Positions 37,808 to 47,318 of a stretch of DNA of 64,000 nucleotides are shown one piece after another. The DNA is from Bradyrhizobium sp. LLZ17 (GTDB taxonomy: Bacteria > Pseudomonadota > Alphaproteobacteria > Rhizobiales > Xanthobacteraceae). The stretch lies in the NCBI RefSeq assembly GCF_041200145.1, contig NZ_CP165734.1:7731001-7795000 (forward strand), given 5' to 3'. Position 1 is the first letter of the stretch. The number at the start of each line of letters is the position of its first letter. The notes beneath the pieces are model-generated. The model was not told where the DNA came from. It searched no databases and saw nothing but the letters and a program-made list of their open reading frames with translations. The position numbers and the translations under genes were made by a program.

Positions 37808-37873
37808 CGTTTTCGGACCAACTGGCTGTACCATGATGAACAAGCACCCTCATGGGTGGTCAGGAGGTTGACC

Positions 37874-38292
37874 GTGAGTGAGTTCGCCCAATTGCACGAG
37901 CCTGCAGCGGAACCATTGCCCTCTGATCCGATCGCCGGACTGGCGGGTGCAAACCGACGTGCCCTGGATACCGCGCTTGGTACGCAGGGACTCGTGTTCG
38001 AGGAAATCGTGTTCGCAGCCAATGAACTGCTGGACCGAACCCAAACGGAAACGCATTTGCTGGCGGAGTTCGTATCGAAACTGGCCGGCTCCCATTCCAT
38101 GAGAGACTGGGCGCCATGTACAGGGAATGCAGCCAGCATCAGCTCGACTTTATACGTCGCGATTGCGATCGTTATTTTCGGCACGGAGAGCGAGTGCTGG
38201 CAGCGACTTTCAGCCTGTTGAACGGTCGCCCGCGGCTGGCCGGCGCTGTCATGGACGTGAGATCGGAAGCGAACAAGAACATTCAGCCATGA
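37874..38292 (+). pseudogene. Phasin-like protein upstream of phaC, frameshifted
   Basis: A small protein of about 138 residues whose two halves lie in different frames. The GTG at 37874 follows AGGAGG perfectly. The first part reads SEFAQLHEPAAEPLPSDPIAGLAGANRRALDTALGTQGLVFEEIVFAANELLDRTQTETHLLAEFVSKLAGSHSMRDW. The second continues MYRECSQHQLDFIRRDCDRYFRHGERVLAATFSLLNGRPRLAG. One base is missing near 38109-38113. The helical, amphipathic pattern and the ATGA overlap with phaC suggest a phasin-type granule-associated protein. The family name is inferred from context more than from a firm motif. Confidence 0.65.
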
Positions 38293-40145
38293 CTCTCACG
38301 CAGACCTCGGGCCTTCGCCTGGCTGAAGAGCAGCTGACGGCCGAGCCGCCCATTGATTTGGTAACGCGCTGCGCCTTACCGGCTCCAAGCGTCGAGCAGT
38401 CATCCAATCTCCCTGCTGTCGACGCGCAGCCCGTCACCGAGCCATACCCGCTCGACCGCGCATTCCACGCGATGCTGGCGCGATTCACCGGTGGGATTTC
38501 GCCGGTAGCGCTGTCGCTCGCCTACCTCGATTGGAGTTCGCATCTTGCCGCCTCGCCGCAGCGGCAGCTGGAGAGGGCACGCGATGTCGTTCGTGACACT
38601 GACCGGTTTATCGACGCCGCGGCGCGTGCCGCCTCGCCGGCCCAAAATCCCTGGTCGGTGATCAAGCCGCAAGCACAGGACCGCCGTTTCGCGGCGCCAT
38701 TGTGGGAAAGCCCTCCTTTCAATCTCTATGCGCAGTCGTTTCTGCTTGGAGAGCGGTGGTGGCACGATGCCGCGACCGGCGTGCATGGCGTCTCCCCCGC
38801 GAACGAGGCGATCGTCGAGTTTTCGGGCCGACAGGTGCTCGACATGCTGGCGCCATCGAACTTCGCTGCCAGCAATCCAGAGGTGCTTCAGAAGGCGTTC
38901 CGGAGCGGAGGTGAGAATTTCGTATTCGGCTGGCAGAACTGGTACAGCGACTTGATACGAATGCTTTCTGCAGGAAAGACGGCAGGCGACGAGCAGTTCG
39001 TCGTCGGCAAGACCGTCGCTGCTTCGCCCGGCAAGGTGGTCTATCGGAACGACCTGATCGAGCTGATCCAGTATCATCCGACCACCGAAAAGGTGCGGCC
39101 CGAGCCGATACTGATCGTGCCGGCCTGGATCATGAAATACTACATCCTCGACCTGTCGCCGCAGAATTCGCTGGTCAAATATCTGACCGGCGAGGGTTTT
39201 ACGGTGTTTGCGATCTCCTGGCGCAATCCGAATGCGAGCGATCGCGATGTGACCTTCGATGACTACCGCAAATTGGGCGTCAGCGCTGCGTTGGATGCGA
39301 TTGCCTGCATCCTGCCGCGCCGGAAGGTTCATGCGCTCGGCTACTGTCTTGGAGGTACCTTGCTGTCGATCGCGGCTGCCGCGATGGCGCGCGACGGCGA
39401 CAACCGGCTGAAGACGATCACATTGCTTGCTGCGCAGACGGACTTCACCGAGGCAGGTGAGCTGACGCTCTTCATCAACGAGAGTCAGGTCGCCTTTCTG
39501 GAAGACATGATGTGGGAGCGGGGATATCTCGACACGACGCAGATGGCCGGCGCTTTTCAGCTCCTGCGATCCAATGATTTGATCTGGTCCCGACTGTCGC
39601 ACGATTACCTGATGGGAGAGCGGGCGCCGCCCAGCGACTTGATGGCCTGGAACGCCGACGCCACGCGCCTGCCTTATCGCATGCACTCCGAATATTTGCG
39701 CAAGTTGTTCCTCAGCAATGACCTGGCCGAAGGCCGCTACCACGTCGACGGAAAAAGCGTATCGCTCGCCGACATTCACGCGCCGATGTTCGTCGTCGGC
39801 ACGCTCAGGGACCATGTAGCGCCGTGGCGATCGGTCTACAAGATTCACTATCAGGTCGACGCCGATGTGACCTTCCTGTTGACGAGCGGAGGGCACAACG
39901 CCGGCGTCGTGGCGCCTCCTGGCGAGCCTGGGCATAGCTACCAGGTCATGACCAAGGCGGCGGATGCGTCCCATGTCGACCGGGACGAGTGGCTGAAGCT
40001 GGCGCCGCATGCAAAGGGATCGTGGTGGCAGGAATGGTCTAAATGGCTGACCGCCCGCTCCGGTGTACTTGGCGACCCGCCTCGGATGGGATTCGGGAAC
40101 GTCGACGGTCTGCCCGACGCGCCGGGCGACTACGTCCACACCTAG
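38289..40145 (+). CDS. phaC: Class I polyhydroxyalkanoate synthase
   Basis: A 618-residue PHB polymerase that links 3-hydroxybutyryl-CoA on granule surfaces. The lipase-like box GYCLGG places the catalytic Cys at 353, with Asp508 (GTLRDHVAPW) and His536 (SGGHNAG) completing the triad. PAWIMKYYILDLSPQNSLVKYLTGEGFTVFAISWRNP is a hallmark block. The N-terminal PHB polymerase domain (residues about 55-240) precedes the alpha/beta fold. The start at 38289 overlaps the phasin-like stop. It is under box B. Its stop overlaps the convergent CHAD gene by 4 bases. Confidence 0.92.
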   Translation: MTLTQTSGLRLAEEQLTAEPPIDLVTRCALPAPSVEQSSNLPAVDAQPVTEPYPLDRAFHAMLARFTGGISPVALSLAYLDWSSHLAASPQRQLERARDVVRDTDRFIDAAARAASPAQNPWSVIKPQAQDRRFAAPLWESPPFNLYAQSFLLGERWWHDAATGVHGVSPANEAIVEFSGRQVLDMLAPSNFAASNPEVLQKAFRSGGENFVFGWQNWYSDLIRMLSAGKTAGDEQFVVGKTVAASPGKVVYRNDLIELIQYHPTTEKVRPEPILIVPAWIMKYYILDLSPQNSLVKYLTGEGFTVFAISWRNPNASDRDVTFDDYRKLGVSAALDAIACILPRRKVHALGYCLGGTLLSIAAAAMARDGDNRLKTITLLAAQTDFTEAGELTLFINESQVAFLEDMMWERGYLDTTQMAGAFQLLRSNDLIWSRLSHDYLMGERAPPSDLMAWNADATRLPYRMHSEYLRKLFLSNDLAEGRYHVDGKSVSLADIHAPMFVVGTLRDHVAPWRSVYKIHYQVDADVTFLLTSGGHNAGVVAPPGEPGHSYQVMTKAADASHVDRDEWLKLAPHAKGSWWQEWSKWLTARSGVLGDPPRMGFGNVDGLPDAPGDYVHT

Positions 40146-41116
40146 TCCTCGGTCGCTGGATCGGGCGCGAGGTCCGAGGAGCGAAAAGGCTTGGCCTTGT
40201 CGAGCTTCCGATAGGCGTTCGCGGCGGTTTCTAGCAGCTTCTTTTCGCGCTTTAGGTCGAGGAAGCGAATGCCCGCCTCCATACCGCCGCCGTTCAATGA
40301 CGCAGCCAAGGCCTGCCCGCGCGCATCGTCATTCAGCTGTCCGAGTGATCGCTGCGCCTTGCGCAATTGCTTGAGGATCGACTTTTGTTTCGTCAGCGAC
40401 TTGTCGGCGAAGAGGTCCTGCAGCGAGTCGATTGAATAGGTCAGACGCTTGTTGAGAATCCGCAGCTTGTGCCGTTTCTCGACGTCGAACTTGCGTAGCT
40501 TCCGTGCCTTTTTGAGCAGCGTCTTTTCCCATTCCGTCAGTTGCGCGCTCGCGTGATCGGCGAGCGAGCGGCGGCGCAGCCTGATGACCTCCTTGCTGCG
40601 TCCGGTCGACCATTGGCCACTCTCGATCCAGGCCGAAGTCTCCTCGACCAAGCGCCGGTATCGCGCAGATTGCAGCGCGCGCGCCAGCAGGCGGTGGCTT
40701 TCGGCGCGTTTCTCGTCCCAGTGCTGGAGCTCGGCAATCACGGCGAGCTCGTTGCCGCTCTCGGCCACCACGCGTTCGATCGCGACGTCGAGGTCCCGCA
40801 CCATGCCGAGCTGGCCATTCAGCCACTTCAGCTCGACCCAGACTTTTGGCCGCAGCGCATCGTCAACCATGGGAGAGAAGAAGCGGATGGTGGTGCGTAG
40901 ATGTGTCAGCGCGATCCGGATCCGATGCAGCGCATCGGGGTCGCCGCGGCAGGTACCGTCGTGCTGGGCAAGCACAGCGTCGAGATGACGACGGGCGATG
41001 ATCCGGAAGGCGGTATCGCAGGCCATGCCAGGGCTGAGGCGGGCGGGCAGCGCATTGCGCCTCGCCGCAGGCTTGGTGCGAGCGGTCGCGCTCGAACTCG
41101 TGGTGGGTCGCGCCAT
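40142..41116 (-). CDS. CHAD-domain protein
   Basis: A 324-residue helical protein of the CHAD family, whose conserved histidines and basic residues bind polyphosphate. The first helical block reads DPDALHRIRIALTHLRTTIRFFSPMV. HKLRILNKRLTYSIDSLQDLF is the repeated CHAD block. The N-terminal 40 residues are low-complexity and basic. CHAD proteins locate to polyphosphate granules in some bacteria, so with the adjacent phaC this may be a storage-granule locus. It lies 26 bases after the kinase-like gene on the same strand and probably shares box C. Confidence 0.85.
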   Translation of the reverse strand: MARPTTSSSATARTKPAARRNALPARLSPGMACDTAFRIIARRHLDAVLAQHDGTCRGDPDALHRIRIALTHLRTTIRFFSPMVDDALRPKVWVELKWLNGQLGMVRDLDVAIERVVAESGNELAVIAELQHWDEKRAESHRLLARALQSARYRRLVEETSAWIESGQWSTGRSKEVIRLRRRSLADHASAQLTEWEKTLLKKARKLRKFDVEKRHKLRILNKRLTYSIDSLQDLFADKSLTKQKSILKQLRKAQRSLGQLNDDARGQALAASLNGGGMEAGIRFLDLKREKKLLETAANAYRKLDKAKPFRSSDLAPDPATED

Positions 41117-41142
41117 CCTACTCCCGCGCCGATCAGAATGCC

Positions 41143-42666
41143 TTATTTGCCCTCAGCGATTGCGTCCCGGCAGCTCTGGAGCGTCTGCTCGCGTGTCCCG
41201 GAGGCATCGATGGTCGCCCAACCGACATGGCCGATATTATAGTGCTCTTGCAGCGCGGCAACCTCTTGTGTGGCGTCGGATGCATCGGCTTGTCGGCTTC
41301 CGATCCGGGTCTGCCGGGTTGCGAGGTCCGCGACCAGGAAGAGGCCGGTGAAAGGCACGTTGCACGCTCGCGCCAGTGCGGCAAATGCGTCTCGTTCGAA
41401 GTCGCGGGCGAATACACCGTCGACGATGGCCGAATGGCCCTGGGCCAGCACATGTCGGGCCTGTTGGGCGGCCATGTCGTAGACCCGCTCCGCGAGCTCC
41501 GGCGTATATGCGGATGGCGGCAACCGCTCCGTCTCGCTGACCCCGAACATCTGCTTGCGAATCAGGTCGCTGCGGAGCACGACCGCTCCGGGTTGGGGCG
41601 CCACGCCCGGCGCGAGTGCGCGGGCCAAAACCGACTTGCCGGTGCCTGACAGTCCGCCGACGGCAATCAAGCGGGGCGCGGGCGGATGGATCAGAGCCTG
41701 GGCCAGGTTAAAGTAGCGACGCGCGTCCTCGTGCATCTCGTGCTCGCCGGAGTGCGGTGGCTTCAGCCGTGCCAGCGCCACCTGGGCGCGGATCGCCGCG
41801 CGCATCGACATGAACAGCGGCAGGGCGCTGAGCGCGTCGAGATTTTCGGGCGGGGTCGCGGCAAGATAGCGGTTCAGGACCACGTTGGCGGCCAGCGGCT
41901 GATCGTGGCGCAGCAGGTCCATCAGCGTGAAAGCGAGGTCGTACAGCACGTCGATGGTCGCTATCCGCGGATCGAACTCGATGGCGTCGAACAGCACGGG
42001 TTTGCGGTCGATCAACACGATATTCGCAAGATGCAGGTCGCCGTGACAGCGGCGCACGAAGCCGTGGTGGCCACGCTGATCAAGCAACGCGCGAACGCGC
42101 AAGAATGCCTGCTGTGAATCCTTGGCAAGCTGCTCGAGCTCCGCGGTCTGGAAATATCCGCCGTTCCGCAGGCCATTGCTATTGCCGTCGATCAGCGCGG
42201 GAATGGAAGACGTCCATCCCTGACCGTCGACGCATGCCGCCGCCGCATGTGAAGCGGCGATCGCATCGGCGATCGCCGAGGCGAGGTCCACATCAAACAA
42301 CCGAGCCTTCGCCAGATGATCAAGCGTCCGGCTTTCGTCGAAGCGTGACATGTCGACAGCATATTCGATCGGCCGGCCGTCGCCGTCGACCTTCACCGAT
42401 CCGTCCGGCTCTTCCGTGATCGCCACGACGCGATGATAGATCTGTGGCGCCAGCGGCCGGTTGATCCTGATCTCCTCCTCGCAGGCCGCTTTGCGCCTGT
42501 CGAGTGTCGAATAGTCGAGAAAGGGAAAGCGGACGGCGCGCTTGATCTTCAGTGCGCGCTTGCCGTCGAGGAAGACCGAAGCGGCGTGCGTGTCGATCCG
42601 CTTCACGCCGGCATGCGCGGTCAGCGCCGCGAAGATCCGTTCCTGGGTCGCAGAATTGTCAGTCAT
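41143..42666 (-). CDS. Two-domain kinase-like protein (aminoglycoside-phosphotransferase-like plus P-loop kinase)
   Basis: A 507-residue fusion. The N-terminal two thirds resemble aminoglycoside phosphotransferase/choline-kinase-like proteins, with VRRCHGDLHLANIVLIDRKPVLFDAIEFDP as the catalytic loop and metal site. The C-terminal part is a P-loop kinase: LIAVGGLSGTGKSVLARALAP as Walker A, and VVLRSDLIRKQMFGV. Such fusions occur in many proteobacteria with unknown substrate. Start at 42666 (MTDNSATQERIF) fits. It is first in the kinase/CHAD operon under box C. Confidence 0.85.
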   Translation of the reverse strand: MTDNSATQERIFAALTAHAGVKRIDTHAASVFLDGKRALKIKRAVRFPFLDYSTLDRRKAACEEEIRINRPLAPQIYHRVVAITEEPDGSVKVDGDGRPIEYAVDMSRFDESRTLDHLAKARLFDVDLASAIADAIAASHAAAACVDGQGWTSSIPALIDGNSNGLRNGGYFQTAELEQLAKDSQQAFLRVRALLDQRGHHGFVRRCHGDLHLANIVLIDRKPVLFDAIEFDPRIATIDVLYDLAFTLMDLLRHDQPLAANVVLNRYLAATPPENLDALSALPLFMSMRAAIRAQVALARLKPPHSGEHEMHEDARRYFNLAQALIHPPAPRLIAVGGLSGTGKSVLARALAPGVAPQPGAVVLRSDLIRKQMFGVSETERLPPSAYTPELAERVYDMAAQQARHVLAQGHSAIVDGVFARDFERDAFAALARACNVPFTGLFLVADLATRQTRIGSRQADASDATQEVAALQEHYNIGHVGWATIDASGTREQTLQSCRDAIAEGK

Positions 42667-42762
42667 CCCTGCCGGCCTGTGCAGATGGGTCGGCGAGCGG
42701 TGCGGCCGCAAACCATAGCAGTCCTTGGAAAGTAATCCTTAGAGCGGGATCACGACCAGTCC

Positions 42763-42776
42763 TTGACTTCCGTCAA
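42763..42776 (-). promoter_or_regulatory. FNR/FixK-type box C
   Basis: TTGACTTCCGTCAA. It lies 97 bases upstream of the kinase-like gene; a -41.5 position puts transcription start near 42728. Confidence 0.7.
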
Positions 42777-42812
42777 GGCCTGTCGTCCGTTCACTGGACG
42801 GAGTTCCCCCAC

Positions 42813-42826
42813 TTGACGAGGATCAA
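42813..42826 (+). promoter_or_regulatory. FNR/FixK-type box D
   Basis: TTGACGAGGATCAA. A -41.5 position predicts a start near 42861, 13 bases before the universal-stress gene. Confidence 0.7.
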
Positions 42827-42873
42827 GCGTCCCGACCAAAGGCGGCCTATTTTGGCCGGCAAGGAGAATCCCG

Positions 42874-43712
42874 ATGCCCATCAAGGACGTCTTTCTGCCG
42901 CTGGTTGGCCAGCCGCGCGGACCTGCGCTCGCTGCGATTGAGAAGTGCGTTGCTGTTGCCGCCGACCTCGGTGCCAGGATCACCGCGCTTGCCCTTGAGG
43001 ATGATGTCTTCGTCCGGCCGAAAGTGGTGTTCCCTGACGACCCGGATCCGGCCGAGCGCGATGCCATGCGCGGGGTGGGCGACATGCAGCATCTCCTGAA
43101 GGCGTTCATCGATGCGGCCTCCCGCACAGGCGTTCGCGCCCAAAGCCGGTCGGGCAGGGTGCCGGCAGACCAGATAGCGTCGACCCTGGCCGAACATGCG
43201 CATTTCAGCGACCTCACGCTGGTCCCCGTGAAGCCGCACGACAGTCGAACGGAAGACCTGGTTGAGACATTCCTGTTCGATCCGGCCGGCCGCTGCTGCT
43301 TTGTCCGGAGCAGCATGTGGAGGTGCTGCGGCCGGAGTTCGAGAACGTCATGATCGCCTGGGACCACTCCGCCCGCGCTGCGCGTGCGGTCGGTGATGCC
43401 CTGCCCATCCTCCAGGCCGCAGCGACGGTGCGCGTGATCACGGTGGCGGACGACAATGCCGATCCGATCGCGCAATCCGGCAACAGTCTGGTCGATCATC
43501 TCAGGGAACACGGGGTCTACGCGTCCTTCGAAACCGTGAACGGTAGCGGCAGCTCGATCGGCAAAGTGCTCGGCAGCTGGGCGCAGTCCCATGCCATCGA
43601 TACCATCGTCATGGGCGCCTACCACCATTCGCGTCTGAACGAAATCGTCTGGGGCGGCGTTACCAAGACCGTCATCGGTCAGCCACCGTGCTGGGTTATG
43701 ATCTCGCACTAG
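42874..43712 (+). pseudogene. Tandem universal stress (Usp) domain protein, frameshifted
   Basis: An approximately 279-residue protein of two Usp-type domains. The first frame reads MPIKDVFLPLVGQPRGPALAAIEKCVAVAADLGARITALALEDD and reaches VETFLFDPA. The expected PLLLCPEQHVEVLRPEFENVMIAWDHSARAARAVGDALP is in another frame. One base appears to be lost within 43281-43290. The second domain ends IVMGAYHHSRLNEIVWGGVTKTVI, the usual nucleotide-binding end of Usp proteins. Start at 42874 follows AAGGAG and box D. The gene precedes a Pat-like acetyltransferase. Confidence 0.82.
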
Positions 43713-43780
43713 GTGCGTTGCCTCCCACCCGAGCCAGGTTCCAGCTATCGGACCCGTCGCCCGATCGGACGATTGCATTC

Positions 43781-46474
43781 ATGTCGACTTACCGTTTGAA
43801 GAATTTGTTGTCGCCCCGGTCGGTTGCCCTCGTCGGCGCGAGCCCCCGTCAGGCCTCCGTTGGACGCGCCGTTCTTGAAAACATCCGCAAGGCGGAATTC
43901 AAGGGGCCGGTCGGCTTGGTGAATTCACGCCACGCCCAGATCGGCGGCCATGCTGCCGTGAGCCGCCTGGACCAACTGCCATTCGTCCCAGAGCTCGTCG
44001 TGATCACTGCGCCGGCGGCCGAGGTTCCCGCCATTATCGACCAGGCCGGCTGCCTCGGTGCGGCGGGCGCCTTGATCGTTTCCGCCGGTCTCGGCCACGG
44101 AGCTGGATCCCTGCACGATGCCGCAATCAGTGTCGCGCGAAAATACGGCATGCGGCTGATCGGCCCCAATTGTCTGGGCATCATGATGCCCGGCGTCAGC
44201 CTCAACGCAAGCTTCGCCGCGCACATGCCGGAGGCTGGAAACCTCGCGTTGATCTCGCAATCGGGTGCGATCGCGGCCGGCATGGTGGATTGGGCCGCAC
44301 AGCGCGGCGTCGGCTTCTCCGGCATCGTCTCGATTGGCGATCAGATCGACGTCGATATTGCCGACCTGCTCGATTATTTCGCGATGGATCAGAAGACCCG
44401 CGCGATCCTGCTTTATATCGAGGCCGTCAAGGATGCGCGCAAGTTCATGTCGGCTGCCCGCGCGGCGGCGCGCGTGAAGCCGGTGGTCGTGGTGAAGTCC
44501 GGCCGCATGGCGCAGGGTGCGCGGGCGGCCGCCACGCATACGGGCGCTCTCGCGGGTGCTGACGCCGTTTATGACGCGGCGTTCCGCCGCGCCGGTGTGC
44601 TCAGGGTGTCCGATCTGCGCGAGCTGTTCGACTGCGCGGAGACGCTCGGACGGGTCAGATCTCCGGCCGGAAAGCGGCTTGCCATCCTCACCAATGGCGG
44701 CGGCATCGGCGTCCTCGCGGTCGACCGGCTGGTCGAGCTTGGCGGCATTCCCGCATCCCTCTCGGCCGACGCGCGCAACAATCTCGACGCCGTGCTGCCG
44801 CCGACCTGGTCGGGCGCAAATCCCGTCGATATTGTCGGTGATGCCGATGCGTCTCGCTATGCGGCGGCGCTCGAGGTGCTGCTCGCGGATCCCGACAATG
44901 ACGCGGTTTTGGTCCTCAATGTGCAGACCGCGATCGCCTCCGCTGCCGACATCGCAACGACGGTGACCGAACGCGTCAGAAAATATCGCGAGAAGCATCG
45001 CAGCTGGGCGAAGCCTGTGCTTGCCGCCTGGGTCGGGGCCGGTCCGAATATCATCGAAGCGCTGTCTGGCGGCGGTATTCCGAATTACCCGACCGAAGAC
45101 GACGCGGTGCGCGGCTTCATGCACCTCGTCAGGCATCGCGAGGTCGTGGAGGAGCTCAGCCAGGTTCCTCCGGCGATGCCCGAGAATTTCGTGCCCGACG
45201 TCCAGGCAGCCAGGCAGATCGTAACCGCGGCGGTCGCTGACGGTCGCAAATGGCTCGAACCTGTCGAGATCAAGCGCCTGCTCGAGGCCTATGACATCGC
45301 GATGGTCCCGACCTATGCGGCGGCAGATATCGAGCAGGCGGTGGCCTACGCGAACGAGATATTTGCGCGAGGCGGCACTGTCGTCTTGAAGATCATGTCG
45401 CGCGACATCGTGCACAAGTCCGATGTCGGTGGTGTCGTTCTCAATCTCACCACGCCGGAGGCGGTGCGTGCGGCCGCGAGCGACATTCTGGCGCGGGCGA
45501 GCAAGCTACGGCCCGAGGCCCGCATCTCCGGCGTCATCGTGCAGGCGATGGTGGTCAAGGCGAAGGCACGCGAGCTGATCCTGGGACTTGCCGACGACCC
45601 GACCTTCGGCACCGTCGTCGTGTTCGGTCGCGGCGGAACGGCGGTGGAGATCATCAACGACAAGGCGCTGGCGCTGCCGCCGCTTGATCTGCAGCTGGCC
45701 CGTGACCTGATCGACCGTACCCGCGTCTCGCGGTTGTTGCGCGCCTATCGGGACGTTCCGGCGGTCAAGCAGGATGCCGTCGCCTTGGTGCTGGTCAAGC
45801 TGGCGCAGATGGCGGCCGATATTCCGGCAATCCGCGAATTCGACATCAATCCGTTGCTGGCGGATGAGACTGGCGTAACGGCGGTCGATGCTCGCGTCGC
45901 CGTAGGGCCGCCGCAGCGGAAATTCGCGGGCTCAGGGCCCGCCAATTTCGCCGTCCGCGCCTATCCGTCGCAGTGGGAGCGCCGCCTCGCGCTCAAGGAC
46001 GGCTGGCGCATCTTCGTGCGGCCGTTGCGCCCCGAAGATGAGCCGATCATCCACGAGTTCCTGCGCCACGTGACGCCTCACGACCTTCGCCTGCGGTTCT
46101 TCGCGCCGATGAAGGAGTTTACCCATGAATTCATCGCACGCCTGACCCAGCTCGACTATGCGCGCGCGATGGCCTTCATCGCGTTCGACGAGGCCAGTGG
46201 TGAGATGGTCGGCGTTGTCCGGATTCATTCGGACTCGGTCTACGAGAGCGGCGAATACGCCATTCTGCTGCGGTCCGACCTCAAGGGCAGGGGACTCGGA
46301 TGGGCGCTGATGCAGCTGAACATCGACTACGCAAGATCTGAAGGGCTGAAGACCATCTCGGGCGATGTGCTCAGGGAGAACACCACGATGCTGGAGATGT
46401 GCCGGCAACTCGGCTTCGAGGTGAAGCCGGATCCGGCCGAGCCCGATATCTGCGACGTCCGGCTGAAGCTCTGA
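43781..46474 (+). CDS. ADP-forming acyl-CoA synthetase fused to GNAT acetyltransferase (Pat/PatZ-like)
   Basis: An 897-residue protein. Residues 1 to about 470 form the CoA-binding and ligase-CoA part: SPRSVALVGASPRQASVGRAVLENI and LIGPNCLGIMMP, with ATHTGALAGADAVYDAAF carrying the conserved His. Residues about 490-720 are an ATP-grasp subunit (KRLLEAYDIAMVPTY, VVLKIMSRDIVHKSDVGGVVLNL). From about 741 a GNAT domain begins WRIFVRPLRPEDEPIIHEFLRHVTPHDLRLRFF. The same order is found in PatZ, which acetylates acetyl-CoA synthetase and other proteins. It could equally use an acyl group other than acetyl. It is in the box D unit. Confidence 0.9.
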   Translation: MSTYRLKNLLSPRSVALVGASPRQASVGRAVLENIRKAEFKGPVGLVNSRHAQIGGHAAVSRLDQLPFVPELVVITAPAAEVPAIIDQAGCLGAAGALIVSAGLGHGAGSLHDAAISVARKYGMRLIGPNCLGIMMPGVSLNASFAAHMPEAGNLALISQSGAIAAGMVDWAAQRGVGFSGIVSIGDQIDVDIADLLDYFAMDQKTRAILLYIEAVKDARKFMSAARAAARVKPVVVVKSGRMAQGARAAATHTGALAGADAVYDAAFRRAGVLRVSDLRELFDCAETLGRVRSPAGKRLAILTNGGGIGVLAVDRLVELGGIPASLSADARNNLDAVLPPTWSGANPVDIVGDADASRYAAALEVLLADPDNDAVLVLNVQTAIASAADIATTVTERVRKYREKHRSWAKPVLAAWVGAGPNIIEALSGGGIPNYPTEDDAVRGFMHLVRHREVVEELSQVPPAMPENFVPDVQAARQIVTAAVADGRKWLEPVEIKRLLEAYDIAMVPTYAAADIEQAVAYANEIFARGGTVVLKIMSRDIVHKSDVGGVVLNLTTPEAVRAAASDILARASKLRPEARISGVIVQAMVVKAKARELILGLADDPTFGTVVVFGRGGTAVEIINDKALALPPLDLQLARDLIDRTRVSRLLRAYRDVPAVKQDAVALVLVKLAQMAADIPAIREFDINPLLADETGVTAVDARVAVGPPQRKFAGSGPANFAVRAYPSQWERRLALKDGWRIFVRPLRPEDEPIIHEFLRHVTPHDLRLRFFAPMKEFTHEFIARLTQLDYARAMAFIAFDEASGEMVGVVRIHSDSVYESGEYAILLRSDLKGRGLGWALMQLNIDYARSEGLKTISGDVLRENTTMLEMCRQLGFEVKPDPAEPDICDVRLKL

Positions 46475-46483
46475 ACGCGTCGA

Positions 46484-46954
46484 TTACGCTTCCGCGGCTG
46501 GTTGTTTCGCGCCTTTCCGCATGGTCTTGATGATGATCGCGATCAGGGGCACCAGCACTGGCACGATCGTGCTCAGCGGATGATGAACCGCACCGCTCAC
46601 CTGGTCCTGGAGCGCCCGGGCCTCCAGTTGCAGGGCTTCGATCGATGTGCCGTGAATTTCAGTGGCGAGCTCGATGTCGTGGCCGGACGGCGGACGCCCG
46701 GCGACGACGAAGACGATCGCCGCAATGACGAAATTGATTGCGCCGAGCGCGGCCGCCGCGGCAATCGCGCTCCAGATCTGGACCAGCGCGAAATAGGCCG
46801 AGAACTCCAGCATCAGCAGCCCGAATGCAGCGATCAGCGCCGCGAAGGCGCGCAGTCCCAGTCCGACCAGCAGGCGGCGCAGCCTGATGTCCGCGATGAT
46901 CCTGTCCGTGCGCCACAGGGCGCGCAGATGTTTGACGACATTGTCCGTGTTCAC
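46484..46954 (-). CDS. Holin-superfamily-like membrane protein
   Basis: A 156-residue protein with two long hydrophobic helices (LVGLGLRAFAALIAAFGLLMLEFSAYFALV and AIAAAAALGAINFVIAAIVFVVAG) and a third near the C-terminus (VPVLVPLIAIIIKTM). The overall pattern fits the phage-holin-like/DUF1469-type membrane proteins that often sit beside DUF883 proteins. It begins with a GTG directly after the stop of the upstream gene, so the two are coupled. Function is unknown; a membrane-stress role is usual for such pairs. Confidence 0.7.
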   Translation of the reverse strand: MNTDNVVKHLRALWRTDRIIADIRLRRLLVGLGLRAFAALIAAFGLLMLEFSAYFALVQIWSAIAAAAALGAINFVIAAIVFVVAGRPPSGHDIELATEIHGTSIEALQLEARALQDQVSGAVHHPLSTIVPVLVPLIAIIIKTMRKGAKQPAAEA

Positions 46955-47230
46955 CTAGTGTCTCCTCAGCATGAATCCGACCACCACGCCGAGCGCGAAG
47001 GCAGAGACGAGCGCCGCGACCGGCCGCTCTGCGACAAGCTCTTGGAGCCGCTCCTGCTCCTCGTCGACGGTCTCACCGAGTTCAGCCAGCGCGGCCTTGA
47101 TTTGATCCGAGAGCGCTTCGGCGCGGTCCTTTGATGATTCGAATATCTCTTCGCCGGCCACGCCAAGCAGACGTGTGACGTCGACCTTCAGTGCTTTCAG
47201 CTCGTCGCTCGTTCTGCGGCTATCGAACAT
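46955..47230 (-). CDS. DUF883 (ElaB/YqjD-like) membrane-anchored protein
   Basis: A 91-residue protein. A long charged helix (SDELKALKVDVTRLLGVAGEEIFESSKDRAEALSDQIKAALAELGETVDEEQERLQELVAERP) is followed by one C-terminal membrane helix (VAALVSAFALGVVVGFML) and RRH. That is the architecture of ElaB/YqjD, which tether ribosomes to the membrane in stationary phase in E. coli. It is the first gene of the unit under box E and is coupled to the holin-like gene. Confidence 0.85.
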   Translation of the reverse strand: MFDSRRTSDELKALKVDVTRLLGVAGEEIFESSKDRAEALSDQIKAALAELGETVDEEQERLQELVAERPVAALVSAFALGVVVGFMLRRH

Positions 47231-47281
47231 TGACGGTCTCCATCGAACGGCGAAAGCCTATGCGAGCGAGCTCGACAGCGT

Positions 47282-47295
47282 TTGATTTGCGTCAA
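47282..47295 (-). promoter_or_regulatory. FNR/FixK-type box E
   Basis: TTGATTTGCGTCAA. A -41.5 position gives a start site near 47247, 17 bases before the DUF883 start. Confidence 0.75.
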
Positions 47296-47318
47296 AGCGA
47301 GGCTCCTGCGGTCGGCAT

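Noticed and set aside
38400..40139. A 579-codon minus-strand frame opposite phaC
   Set aside because: Shadow of the PHB synthase gene, which has an intact catalytic triad.
43925..45415. A 496-codon minus-strand frame opposite the Pat-like gene
   Set aside because: Antisense shadow with no family features.
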